Shown here piece by piece: positions 32,391-41,845 of a stretch of 64,000 nucleotides of DNA. Origin of the DNA: Flagellimonas hadalis. Lineage in GTDB: Bacteria; Bacteroidota; Bacteroidia; Flavobacteriales; Flavobacteriaceae. Both the position numbers and the translations under genes were made by a program. Where the stretch lies: the NCBI RefSeq assembly GCF_007785775.2, contig NZ_VNIK02000001.1, positions 62,001 through 126,000 on the forward strand, written 5' to 3'. Within the stretch, counting starts at the first letter, position 1, and each line of letters begins with the position of its first letter. Below the pieces are notes generated by a model, which saw only the letters and a program-made list of their open reading frames with translations, searched no databases and had not been told where the DNA came from.

Positions 32391-34799
32391 TTAAAATTTA
32401 AAGTTGTAGGTTACTGATGGGACAATGCCGAATATGGCAGTACGTGTGGCTTCATTTACGCCGGTTTCTTGATTTTGGCCAAAGGAAATAGAGGCTGCGT
32501 TCATTCTGTTATAGGCATTGTAAATGCCAAATACCCATTCGCCTTGCCATTTCCTATCTTTATTTTTTCGAGGTGTCAGGGTTGCGGAAAGGTCCAATCT
32601 GTGGTACGCCGGCAATCGGTCTGCGTTCCTTTCGGAATACGTCGCTACGGATAGTCCATTGAATACAAACTGCCCGTTGGGATAGGTGACAGGTCGCCCG
32701 GTCTGGAATACCATATTGGCCCCAAATCGCCATTTTTCGTTGAGTTTGTAACTTCCGGTAAATGAAAAGTCATGGGTTCTGTCCCAGTTGGAGTTATACC
32801 ATTTCCCGTTGTTGATGCCCAATCCGCCTGCTGCTCCGCCTGGAGTGCGCTGTTGCGATTTTGACAATGTGTACGCCACCCAACCTGTAAAATCGCCTTT
32901 GTTCTTTCGCACCAAGAACTCCAGTCCATAGGCACGGGCCTCACCAGATAAAATTTCGGTTTCAATGGTGTTTTGTGCTATGAGTTCAGCGCCATTGATA
33001 TAATCCACCCGATTGTCTACCGTCTTGTAATAGGCTTCGGCTTCAATGGAAAACATATTTTCCCTGAAATTTCTGAAGTAACCTACAGCATATTGGTCTG
33101 CAATCTGTGGTTCAATAAACTTTCCGCTGGGTGCCCAGACATCCAATGGTGTAGCTGATGTGGTGTTGGAAATCAAATGCAGGTATTGGGCCATCCGGTT
33201 ATAACTTGCTTTCAAGGAAGACTTCTCGTTAAGTTGATAGGAAAGGGCAAACCGAGGTTCCAGATTATTGAAGGTAGCTATGCTTTTTCCCTTGCCGTAA
33301 TCGGTACTGGAAATTGGGTCGGCACGCTCATAAATACCCAATTCTTCGTTGAAGACCACGGGTAAATTATTGGCGTAATTGTTTAAGGTTTGTTCACCCA
33401 ATCGATTGAAATAACTGAAACGTAGGCCATATTGGGCGGTGAGCTTATCCGAAATTTTATGTTCCAAACCTGCATACACTCCGGCTTCCAAGGCAAATTT
33501 GTCGTCCAATTTCTCTGGGTTGACGCCCGAATCTTCATCCAAAGGGTTGAGCTTGCCCGGATTAAAGTTGTAATAGATACCATTTACCCCAAAATCAAAC
33601 TTTAATTTTTCGCTGGCATAATATCCTAGGTCATAGCGCACATTATAATTGCTGATATCAGAGGTCCAATCAATTCCCTCAATGGGGATTTCCAGGTTGT
33701 AATTATAGCGGCTGTATATTAGGGATACATTGGAAAACAACTTGTTGTTGAAAATATGGTTCCATCGCAAGTTTCCTGAAAGGTTCCCGTAGGAATTCGT
33801 GAAAATTCCTGACAAGTTAAAGTTGTCATTACCAAAATAACCGGATAGGTACAGTCGGTTCTTTTCATCAATTTCATAATTTGTTTTCAGGTTCAAATCG
33901 TAAAATCCGGCCCTGCTATCTTCGCCGCCCAAGGCCAAGAATATATTGGCATAGGCAGCCCTACCGGCCATTAGGAACGAACCTTTGTTCTTGAACATGG
34001 GCCCTTCCGCCGCCAAACGGCTGGAAATGGCACCAATACCGCCAGTGAGTTCAAACTCCTTACTATTTCCGTCTTTTTGACGTATATCCAGAACCGAAGA
34101 AGCTCGCCCTCCAAAACGTGCGGGAATGCCCCCTTTATAAAGTTTAACATCCTTAATGGCATCAGCATTGAATACCGAAAAGAAACCAAACAAATGGGAA
34201 GCGTTGTAAATAATTGCTTCATCCAAAAGAATTAGGTTTTGGTCTTCCGCACCACCGCGTACGTTGAAGCCCGATGCACCCTCGCCGGCGTTGGCAACAC
34301 CAGGCAATAGTTGTATGGACTTTATCAAATCCACCTCACCCAAAACAACGGGTATCTGTTTGATCTCGTTGGTCGAGAGCTTTGCCACACTCATCTGTGG
34401 TGTCTGAAGGTCTACTTTCTTTGATTCTTCAGCGGTGATGACCACTTCATCCAATTGGGCGGCATCCTCTTTGAGTTCAATGTCGAGATTTTGGTCAGCA
34501 CTAAGCTGTACACCCTGTTCAAAAGTTGTAAAACCTAAATAGGAAATGGTCAAGGTATAAGTACCTTCAGGCGCCGTGATGGAATAAAAACCATATTCGT
34601 TGGTCGTGCTTCCAATGGAAGTGCCTTTTAAAAGGACAGTCGCTCCCAAGAGTGTTTCACCGTTGGCCACATCCTTGACCACACCACTGATGGTATATTT
34701 GGTCTGTGCAAAAAAGAATACGGGACACAACAGTATCACCACCAAAAAGGCCTGCCTTTTTTTGGACCTTAAGGGTTTTAATCGCTTTGTTTTTGTCAT
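32391..34799 (-). CDS. TonB-dependent receptor with carboxypeptidase-regulatory-like domain
   Basis: 802 residues. An Arg/Lys-rich start and membrane-like signal, then an Ig-like regulatory repeat (KYTISGVVKDVANGETLLGA, then STTNEYGFYSITAPEGTY), a plug (GFNVRGGAEDQNLILLDEAI, then YNASHLFGFFSVFNADAI) and a barrel ending in TYNFKF. It is coupled to DUF4249 as in many flavobacterial uptake pairs of unknown ligand (possibly siderophore or peptide; not determined). Confidence 0.93.
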   Translation of the reverse strand: MTKTKRLKPLRSKKRQAFLVVILLCPVFFFAQTKYTISGVVKDVANGETLLGATVLLKGTSIGSTTNEYGFYSITAPEGTYTLTISYLGFTTFEQGVQLSADQNLDIELKEDAAQLDEVVITAEESKKVDLQTPQMSVAKLSTNEIKQIPVVLGEVDLIKSIQLLPGVANAGEGASGFNVRGGAEDQNLILLDEAIIYNASHLFGFFSVFNADAIKDVKLYKGGIPARFGGRASSVLDIRQKDGNSKEFELTGGIGAISSRLAAEGPMFKNKGSFLMAGRAAYANIFLALGGEDSRAGFYDLNLKTNYEIDEKNRLYLSGYFGNDNFNLSGIFTNSYGNLSGNLRWNHIFNNKLFSNVSLIYSRYNYNLEIPIEGIDWTSDISNYNVRYDLGYYASEKLKFDFGVNGIYYNFNPGKLNPLDEDSGVNPEKLDDKFALEAGVYAGLEHKISDKLTAQYGLRFSYFNRLGEQTLNNYANNLPVVFNEELGIYERADPISSTDYGKGKSIATFNNLEPRFALSYQLNEKSSLKASYNRMAQYLHLISNTTSATPLDVWAPSGKFIEPQIADQYAVGYFRNFRENMFSIEAEAYYKTVDNRVDYINGAELIAQNTIETEILSGEARAYGLEFLVRKNKGDFTGWVAYTLSKSQQRTPGGAAGGLGINNGKWYNSNWDRTHDFSFTGSYKLNEKWRFGANMVFQTGRPVTYPNGQFVFNGLSVATYSERNADRLPAYHRLDLSATLTPRKNKDRKWQGEWVFGIYNAYNRMNAASISFGQNQETGVNEATRTAIFGIVPSVTYNFKF

Positions 34800-35294
34800 A
34801 ATTGTTAGATGTTTTTTGATTAAGGTTTTCGTTCAACCGGGGTAAAATTAGACCTGCATCCAAAGCGTTAAAAGTTAAGTAGGTCTTGAATCCGCCTTCA
34901 GTACCTGTTTATGGTGATTATGAATTTAAATAACTGATTTTTAGGTTATTAAAATCAATGTGCAGTGTGGTTTCAAAAGGTTCTAAATGCGTTTTTCGTA
35001 CTTGGAAAGATGCCAACAGTACCATTTGGGGCTGTTTTTTGTTTTTGGCGAAGTGAAAATTGATAGGTTCAGGTTTTGGCTTAATAACCTTAGGAATGCA
35101 AAAAAACCGTTGCAGATTGGACAGTACCATTTGAAGCTATCGATTCCAAATAGCCTTCCTAAACTCTGCTGTACCAATTGTAGGTAAGGGAATAATCCAA
35201 TTTCTGGAAAAGGAAACTTCTTTAACTTCTTAGAGGCTTTTGAAATCGGATTTGCAATGGCATTCTTCCGAAAAGAATTAGAGGGAGGTTGAAT
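34800..35294. other. 495-bp gap with no gene; 13-bp direct repeat
   Basis: No coding sequence was recognised. The 13-mer ACAGTACCATTTG occurs at 35016-35028 and again at 35121-35133 (105 bp apart), with a looser relative CTGTACCAATTG near 35167. The promoter of the TonB receptor should be at the left end. Confidence 0.45.
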
Positions 35295-36317
35295 CTAAAT
35301 TGCCGAAGCCAATGTCTTTTTAAACTCACTGGGTGTAACCCCGTAAATTCTTTTAAAGGTAGTGTTGAAAGAGGACTTGGATTTGAAACCTACTTCGTTG
35401 GCAATACCCATGATGGAGTAATTCTTGAACTTTTCATCCTTGAGACATTCTACAAATTCTTCGGCCCTGTACTTGTTCATGTAGTCCTGAAAATTGGATT
35501 TTAAGTACACGTTCAAGACTTCGGATAGGTACTGTCTTGGAATACCCATCCGTTGCGCCACTTGGTTGACCGTTAGGTTACTATTGATATAAAGCTTCTC
35601 TTTATCCATAAGCTTCAGAAACTCCCCTTTATATGCCTCTGCCTTGGATTTAGTGAGACTTGAAGTTTTATAGGCCTTGATATCGGCCTTTGGAAGTACG
35701 GATGTTGGGGAGACGACCAGCTTAAATAGTATCATGTAGAGCAATACCGCAGATATTCCAATAATGCCATAACTTTCCAAGAAGGAAAAATTATCATGGC
35801 TGCTTGTTACAATAAATGAAACTTCGTCTATTAAGTTCAGAAAAGCATAGGGCACTATAAAAAACAGCATCCATCTTTCCGTTTTGTTTTTGACGATAGT
35901 ATAGATGGTATCCCCTAAATAGACCAATAGCGTTACACCTGCCAGAATTTCGCCTATCATTAACCATATGTTCTTACCTAAGCCATTAACGTCATCTATG
36001 ATTTGAAGCGTGATAAAAAACACATACGGAATAAAATAGAGAAAATCCCTGTTTTGGAACTTATCTTGTTTGGAATGGTGATACTTTATCAGTAAAAAGA
36101 ACAGTGTAATGATCAATGGGGACTGGAAAAAATACCAGTTCGCGTTGGAAAAAAACAGGTTGAAATCATCATCTCCGACAATGTTCAAAAGCATTGCAAT
36201 AATGGATCCAAGGAGCAGTATGAAATTTACCCGTTTGTAGCTCTCTTGTTTGACGAGCAGAATACTTAAAAGGAACAAGCCCTGGATAAGGGCGATTATT
36301 TGGATTATTTCCAACAT
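35295..36317 (-). CDS. Membrane-anchored AraC-family regulator
   Basis: 340 residues from ATG 36317 (a TTG at 36359 would add 14 residues). The N-terminal half has about seven membrane segments (MLEIIQIIALIQGLFLLSIL, then FILLLGSIIAMLLNIVG and so on), the C-terminal third two AraC helix-turn-helix motifs (LTVNQVAQRMGIPRQYLSEV and IANEVGFKSKSSFNTTFKRI), ending in GVTPSEFKKT. This 7TM-AraC layout is common in Bacteroidota. The TonB receptor/DUF4249 pair on the same strand downstream is a possible target. Confidence 0.9.
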   Translation of the reverse strand: MLEIIQIIALIQGLFLLSILLVKQESYKRVNFILLLGSIIAMLLNIVGDDDFNLFFSNANWYFFQSPLIITLFFLLIKYHHSKQDKFQNRDFLYFIPYVFFITLQIIDDVNGLGKNIWLMIGEILAGVTLLVYLGDTIYTIVKNKTERWMLFFIVPYAFLNLIDEVSFIVTSSHDNFSFLESYGIIGISAVLLYMILFKLVVSPTSVLPKADIKAYKTSSLTKSKAEAYKGEFLKLMDKEKLYINSNLTVNQVAQRMGIPRQYLSEVLNVYLKSNFQDYMNKYRAEEFVECLKDEKFKNYSIMGIANEVGFKSKSSFNTTFKRIYGVTPSEFKKTLASAI

Positions 36318-36834
36318 AAATAATGGAGCACTTTCTTCGGATAGGCTAAAATAATTCAATAAAAAACGAAAATAGATTGAAAATTTATTAAAAAATACTA
36401 AAATTTAACATTCTCCCATTAACCTGATTTCTAATCAATTTTCTTGAACTATTGTACAGATTTTAAAATTCGTACCTATGTTAGGTAACGGAAATTTTGA
36501 AGAACAAGTATGATTAGGTATAAATGTTTTTTCGATTTGAACTTAAGGTTTTAATCTGTTTCAGATGGCTGAGTGTCGGTTCCGCTTTTCAGTGTAGATA
36601 ATCAATGCTTTGAAATAAAGATTGATTTGAGTATTAATAATAAAGCAAATTAAATTGGAAACCAATAACTAGAATATTATCACTATTTTTATTGATAGTT
36701 GAGCACAAGAAAATTGTGCCCAAAAGTTGTTTTTTGCTATCCGTGTTCTTAGCGGGAATGCCCTTAAGGTTTAAGCGTTAAAGTATTGATAATTAGATAT
36801 ATATAATCGGATGTGGTTTCTGCCACTCCTAACG
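36318..36834. other. 517-bp AT-rich gap with no gene seen
   Basis: Very A/T-rich sequence without an open frame of note, hairpin terminator or repeat. It marks the left border of a decayed region with foreign-looking composition. Confidence 0.5.
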
Positions 36835-36943
36835 AAGACAATCCATTGGATGTATATGCCAAAAATTCTGTGGTAACCTTAGATATTTGTGATGAACAAG
36901 GTATCAGAGACAACTACAAAAAGAAGTTTATCATATTAGGCTA
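36835..36943 (+). pseudogene. C-terminal gene fragment
   Basis: About 36 codons ending in TAA: NEDNPLDVYAKNSVVTLDIC, then DEQGIRDNYKKKFIILG. No start codon is available. The wording resembles a real protein end, but the family was not recognised. Confidence 0.4.
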
Positions 36944-37387
36944 ATTGATAATTTGAAAAGTTTTAATGATTGCTTAAACGTAGCTGGTTCAATAAGTAAT
37001 TTAAGTGTTTCTGGAGCAGAAATAATAAGAGAATGGAACGAAACGGGATTACTGAATTTTGAAATTCAATATCCAAAAGTTTTAAACAAGAGGGATTAAA
37101 CTAAAATTATTGTAACAGCAAATTTTATAGATAGTTTTATTTTAGATAATGAATACTGGGAGACGAAATCTAACAATCATTCAGGTGATAATTTTAAGGT
37201 AATTGTGAGATTTCCTAAAAATAGACCACCGAGAAATTGGTATCGTCAAGATAAAATCGGATCAAAATATTTTGACAAAAACAAAGAAGGAATAGAAACA
37301 TATGTGGAAACTGGTAGACAAATTATCCTTTTTCAATTGGACAACCCCGTTCATCATATGAATTACATACTAAAATGGAATTGGTGA
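36944..37387 (+). pseudogene. Gene interrupted by an in-frame stop
   Basis: One frame reads LIDNLKSFNDCLNVAGSISN, then SGAEIIREWNETGLLNFEIQ, a TAA at about 37096-37101, and continues TKIIVTANFIDSFILDNEYW and VIVRFPKNRPPRNWYRQDKI to TGA at 37385-37387. The composition is continuous across the stop, so one gene carrying a nonsense codon and lacking its start is the best reading. No family was recognised; the AT-rich codon use differs from neighbours, suggesting foreign origin. Confidence 0.5.
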
Positions 37388-37450
37388 ACTAATGCCCATA
37401 AAAGGTGTATAATTCGCAATAAACATAAAATCATTGTGAAATTTAAGCTG

Positions 37451-37795
37451 TCAAATTGTCCTTGCAAACTCCAATAGGGCGGGGTCATTCTTCAATTTTT
37501 CCATATCTTCCGAAATTTTACTATCCAATACCTTGGCATAGATTTGGGTCGTCTTCAAAGAGGTATGACCAAGCATTTTGCTCACAGACTCGATTGGTAC
37601 TCCATTTGAAAATGTCACGGTCGTTGCAAACGTATGTCTGGCCAAATGGGTGGTCAGTGTCTTTTTGATCTTGCATGCCGCGGCAATTTCCTTCAAATAA
37701 GAATTGGTACGCTGATTCGTATAAACCGGCAGCAATATCTTTTTTTCGATTACCCTGGGATGTTCTTCGTACTTTCGATAATGACTTCTGATATG
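37451..37795 (-). pseudogene. Tyrosine recombinase (integrase) C-terminal fragment
   Basis: The frame holds HYRKYEEHPRVIEKKILLPV and the catalytic C-terminal half: LTTHLARHTFATTV (HxxR), SKMLGHTSLKTTQIY (His and the Tyr nucleophile region) and a normal end. The N-terminal arm-binding and core domains, including the first catalytic Arg, are missing. It is a mobile-element relic (conjugative transposon or phage type) next to the decayed genes at 36.8-37.4 kb. Confidence 0.8.
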
Positions 37796-37969
37796 GGCAG
37801 GTTTTCAAAATTAACTAAATGGGCCGTTATTACGGTACCTATATATTTCCAATTATAAAGCGGTTGAGGAAACCAAATTTTGTATTTTTGGTAACCTGAT
37901 TGAATGGGAACTTTTAGAGGACCTATTATTCATAAATTAATAGAAAGTAGGATAAGATTTTAGACTTCA

Positions 37970-38626
37970 TTGTTCAATAAGGAAATTAGATTTTTGATTG
38001 TAGATGACCATTTTGTGGTCAGGCATGGGACTAGTTTAATCCTGAATCAAGCTTATAAAAAGGCAGCGATAGATCAAGTGGACAACATTTGTGATGCTAT
38101 TTCCAAAATAAAGGAAACGTCCTATGATATTTTTCTTCTTGATATTGCCTTCCCCAAAGGAACTGTCCAACAGTTGTTGGATCAGATAAAGGTTTTTCAG
38201 CCTAGGGCCAAAACACTTATGTTCTCAGGGCTGGACGAAGAAATATATGCCTTACCTTACTTAGATTCCGGAGTGGATGGTTACCTACATAAATTGAGTT
38301 CCGAGGAAGAAATCATCCATGCCGTTAATTCAATTCTGAAAGGGAATAAATATCTCAGCGAATCGGTAAAGGGAAAAATAATCAACAGGGCGTTGGGCCA
38401 AGAGGTCCACAATCCTTTGAGTCAATTGTCAGGCAGGGAACTGGAAGTTGCAAGATATTTGGCCCAAGGAATGGGGAACCAGGAAATTTGTAATAATCTT
38501 AATCTCCAAAAATCAACGGTCAGTACCTACAAGAATAGGATTTTTGAGAAATTGAAAGTCAAAAATGTTGTTGAGTTGATAGCGGTCTTAAATGCAAGTT
38601 CTGGGACGCATGGATTTAATGGTTGA
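37970..38626 (+). CDS. LuxR/NarL-type response regulator (TTG start)
   Basis: 218 residues. The only available start is TTG at 37970, since TAG stops the frame 9 bases upstream. Receiver: FLIVDDHFVVRHG (acid pair), phospho-Asp in FLLDIAFPKG, Lys in GYLHKLSS. HTH: LSGRELEVARYLAQGMGNQE, then LNLQKSTVSTYKNRIFEKLK, a standard LuxR fold. It converges with the big sensor kinase gene and the two overlap by 11 bp at their 3' ends. It likely answers to that kinase, and may bind the palindrome at 41705. Confidence 0.9.
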   Translation: MFNKEIRFLIVDDHFVVRHGTSLILNQAYKKAAIDQVDNICDAISKIKETSYDIFLLDIAFPKGTVQQLLDQIKVFQPRAKTLMFSGLDEEIYALPYLDSGVDGYLHKLSSEEEIIHAVNSILKGNKYLSESVKGKIINRALGQEVHNPLSQLSGRELEVARYLAQGMGNQEICNNLNLQKSTVSTYKNRIFEKLKVKNVVELIAVLNASSGTHGFNG

Positions 38627-41600
38627 TGTTGAACGAGATACTTACCAAGGTCCCTTTTCCTACCTCGCTCTTAAGGGTTATGTCTCCTTCAAGTAACATT
38701 AGTAACTCCATAACTATGGATAGACCAAACCCTTTTTGTTTAAATTGTTGTTTGTAGGAACCGTTTGCAATGGACATTTTTTTGGCATATAGATATGCTT
38801 TGGTTTCTGCTGTCATCCCTGACCCCGTATCTTCAATGTTTAGAGTTAGCCTATCCTCCTCTTTCTGGTGCCAAAAAACGATTTTGCCATCGTAAGTATG
38901 TTTGATCGAATTATCAAGTAGATTGTGGATTATTATGGAAAACAGTTGTTGGTTGTATGATAAGGAGAGAGAGCTGGGAACTTGGTTGTCAACCTTTAAT
39001 TTCCTCGATGCAGATATGTTTTCAAAAAATTTGATTTTTTCTTCGATCAAATCAAATAAAGAGAAAGTGTCCTTGTTCAATTTTTCGCTATCCAAGGAGA
39101 TAAAGCTGTAGTCAAGAACGTTTTCTATAAAATGGGATAACTGATAGGAGGAAGTATACATTGCCTTTACGGATTCATGGAACTCACCATTGCTCAGTCT
39201 TTTAAAATTGTCAAATGAATACTTACTGGTGAGTGTCAGGAACCTTAAGGGCGTTTTTATGTCATGGGTTATTGCGGTAACGAGTTTTCTTTGTTTTGAA
39301 ACTTGATTCTTCAAATCTTCCTTTGCTTCCCGCAACATATGAACAGTGTGCTGGAGTTGCAACGTGTGTTCATTTATCTTCTTTTTTAAATGGACATTTT
39401 TTTTGATGACATAGCGGGTTCTTAATACAATGGTCAAATAGGTGATGGAGCACAATAGTAAAATTAATAGGGCCTTAAAGAAGGTGGATTGCCAAAATGT
39501 TGGAGCCACATAGATGCTAATGCCGGTATAGCGATAGCCGGCGTTGAACCCCGCTAATCTTCTGGCGCGAATAAAATGTTGGCCGGGATCTAGGTTTGTA
39601 TAGGATAAGGTTTGTGAGGTGCCTGTAGGTTCCCAGGCCCCATCATCCATTTGAACCTCGATTTGACTGTTGTACGGGTTGCCGAAAAAAGGACTTGTAA
39701 CTTTAAAAATGATACGATCCTTTTTTTTCAAAGTAATTGTATCTCCCACAAATTTGTGTTTGCCATCAACAATTATCTCATCGATGTAAAGGTCGTTATC
39801 AGGGACTTTCGGGTTTACGCTTGAGGGATTGAAAAAAACCAAACCATCAAGTGAGGGAAAGACAATATCCTGGTTGGGTAATTGAACCCCACAGGGACAG
39901 CCGCCCCCGTTGAATTCATTATTGGAGAAACCGGAGATCTTGTCATAGTAATGATAATAGATGGGTTTAGCATTGTTTTCCAAATAAGCAATCAGATCAT
40001 TTTTATGCACTTGAAAAAGCCCCTTATTGGTGGTGATCCATAAATACCCCTTAATATCTTCGATGATACAATGCGCTGTGGCCAAATATCGATTTTTGTC
40101 CAAAGGGAAGGACCATATTTGGGAGTCCCTGTAAAGAAAAAAACCGTCTTCATAAGTGGATATCCAAAGTTCATTTTCTGATGGGTACATACTTCGGATA
40201 TAAGCTTTCTCCAAACCCTTGACAAGAGACGTCCGATGGTCTTTTTGATTGAACCGATATAGACCTTGGTGGGTTCCCACAAACATGATGGAATCGCTTT
40301 CTTTTGCAAGAGAGGTTATCATTTGTGGGGTTCGAAGAATTGGTGTAGGGGCAATTTTTGGGTTATCAAGGTCTTGTACAAACAGTATTCCTTGACCATT
40401 TTTGTTTTTTTCCGGCCCGGTGCCTATCCATAAGTTATTCCCTTGGATGAGAGCCGATCTGATTTTTTCGCTTAGTTGAATAGATTCATAGTTGGTATAA
40501 GAGCTATTTGCATAAAATTTGCTCAGTGTTTCCCCCTTGGAAATCCATAGGTTTTTTGAGGAATCCAATTGTGCAATATATCGTAGGGAATTTTCGGTTA
40601 TCATTTCATATTGCACCACCAGCTTACGGTTTAGAATTTCAACCCCAGTGGCAGTCACAAGTGTGCTGTCATTCAGCTTATTGATGCCATACTCAATAGC
40701 ATCCTTTGTTTTGGTGTTTGTGGGAATGTTTTGAAAATATTGCTTTTTCGCTATGCACAAACCGCGGGTTAAGCTCCCTAGGTAGGTTATTTCATTTTTT
40801 TGGTCATAATAAACGGAATAAATCCTTGAGGTATTGAAATCAATTCCTTCGAATATAATTTTTCCTGATACCGTTTTGCCCGTGAATGTAAGATCATATA
40901 GTTTGTCATTGGAATACAAGAATACTTGATCGGCAACATTGTTTGCATAAATGAGCGCATTGGAATCGAATGGAAGATCTGCATGGATCGGGACACTCCT
41001 GTTTTCTTTGAACATGGTGAACCCGCCACTCTTGTCCAATGCGAATAGGTTATCGTCCTTCGTAAAGAATTGAATGGAATCGGAAAAGGTATTGTTGTGG
41101 GTGGATATCAAAGTACCTGACTTGCTATATTTTTTTATCGCGTTATTCCCCACTAAAAAAAAGGATTTATCACGTAGTACGTGACGCATAAAATTATTTT
41201 TAACCAATTGGATGGGTTGTGGTGGAGGGGTGTTCCAATAATTTTTGAGTTTTCGAAATAACGGTTGAAAATTGTGCGACTGGTCATTGGTTACAGTTGC
41301 CCTCCGATTGTGTATCAATATGACATTCCCTGCATTGTTAACGGAGAATAGACTGTCCGTTTCCATATTTCCTTCAAAGAATTTCATTCTATTGGAGTCC
41401 AACCCTTTGATGTTGGTGTCATTGAAGAGCTTAAAATTTTGTCCGTCATACCGGACCAGGCCATTCTCAGTTGACAACCAAATGAATTTATGCTTGTCCG
41501 GGAATATGTCTTTAACGCTATTTTGTGGAAGGCCCTCGCTATCGGAAAACCATTTGACACTATAAAAGTTTTGCCCAAGAACAAAATTGGTAAACAATAG

Positions 41601-41636
41601 GAACGAAAAGAGTTTGATTATTCTTGGTTGGGGCAC
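38616..41636 (-). CDS. Propeller-type sensor histidine kinase
   Basis: 1006 residues. Signal-like start IKLFSFLLFTNFVLGQN; two-component-regulator propeller repeats (about 20-600, for example DSEGLPQNSVKDIFPDKHKF and GLFQVHKNDLIA), a Y_Y_Y domain (about 600-710), one membrane segment (FFKALLILLLCSITYLTIVL), a coiled coil, a HisKA phosphoacceptor (TAITHDIKTPLRFLTL) and an HATPase_c domain (IIHNLLDNSIKHTYDG, then GFGLSIVMELL). Polysaccharide or surface-signal sensing is typical. Unlike many family members it has no fused AraC output; the separate LuxR-type gene fills that role. The adhesin operon is divergent. Confidence 0.92.
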   Translation of the reverse strand: MPQPRIIKLFSFLLFTNFVLGQNFYSVKWFSDSEGLPQNSVKDIFPDKHKFIWLSTENGLVRYDGQNFKLFNDTNIKGLDSNRMKFFEGNMETDSLFSVNNAGNVILIHNRRATVTNDQSHNFQPLFRKLKNYWNTPPPQPIQLVKNNFMRHVLRDKSFFLVGNNAIKKYSKSGTLISTHNNTFSDSIQFFTKDDNLFALDKSGGFTMFKENRSVPIHADLPFDSNALIYANNVADQVFLYSNDKLYDLTFTGKTVSGKIIFEGIDFNTSRIYSVYYDQKNEITYLGSLTRGLCIAKKQYFQNIPTNTKTKDAIEYGINKLNDSTLVTATGVEILNRKLVVQYEMITENSLRYIAQLDSSKNLWISKGETLSKFYANSSYTNYESIQLSEKIRSALIQGNNLWIGTGPEKNKNGQGILFVQDLDNPKIAPTPILRTPQMITSLAKESDSIMFVGTHQGLYRFNQKDHRTSLVKGLEKAYIRSMYPSENELWISTYEDGFFLYRDSQIWSFPLDKNRYLATAHCIIEDIKGYLWITTNKGLFQVHKNDLIAYLENNAKPIYYHYYDKISGFSNNEFNGGGCPCGVQLPNQDIVFPSLDGLVFFNPSSVNPKVPDNDLYIDEIIVDGKHKFVGDTITLKKKDRIIFKVTSPFFGNPYNSQIEVQMDDGAWEPTGTSQTLSYTNLDPGQHFIRARRLAGFNAGYRYTGISIYVAPTFWQSTFFKALLILLLCSITYLTIVLRTRYVIKKNVHLKKKINEHTLQLQHTVHMLREAKEDLKNQVSKQRKLVTAITHDIKTPLRFLTLTSKYSFDNFKRLSNGEFHESVKAMYTSSYQLSHFIENVLDYSFISLDSEKLNKDTFSLFDLIEEKIKFFENISASRKLKVDNQVPSSLSLSYNQQLFSIIIHNLLDNSIKHTYDGKIVFWHQKEEDRLTLNIEDTGSGMTAETKAYLYAKKMSIANGSYKQQFKQKGFGLSIVMELLMLLEGDITLKSEVGKGTLVSISFNINH

Positions 41637-41704
41637 TTTTTAAACAATCGATTATGTAAACCGCAGTCTAAAATATCACATTTTTTTCCTTTTGCCCGTA
41701 ATCC

Positions 41705-41726
41705 CATGTAGAATTAATTCTACATG
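41705..41726. promoter_or_regulatory. Perfect 22-bp palindrome between sensor kinase and adhesin operon
   Basis: Arms CATGTAGAATT and AATTCTACATG meet without spacer. It lies 69 bp from the kinase start (41636, minus) and 120 bp from the adhesin start (41846, plus). Best explained as an operator, perhaps of the response regulator at 37970. Confidence 0.6.
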
Positions 41727-41845
41727 TAAAAGGAATTTTGTCTACAAAGCATGGTTGGGGAATGTGCTTTCTTCGGTTGGGCTTTTTTTAGATCGGGCCC
41801 TTATTGTCCGAATACAGGACAAGTACTAACATAGATAGGATTTTT

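Noticed and set aside
34983-35177. 64-codon minus-strand frame with a KWYCPIC motif
   Set aside because: The CxxC-like motif comes from the repeated 13-mer; no start context, no homology recognised.
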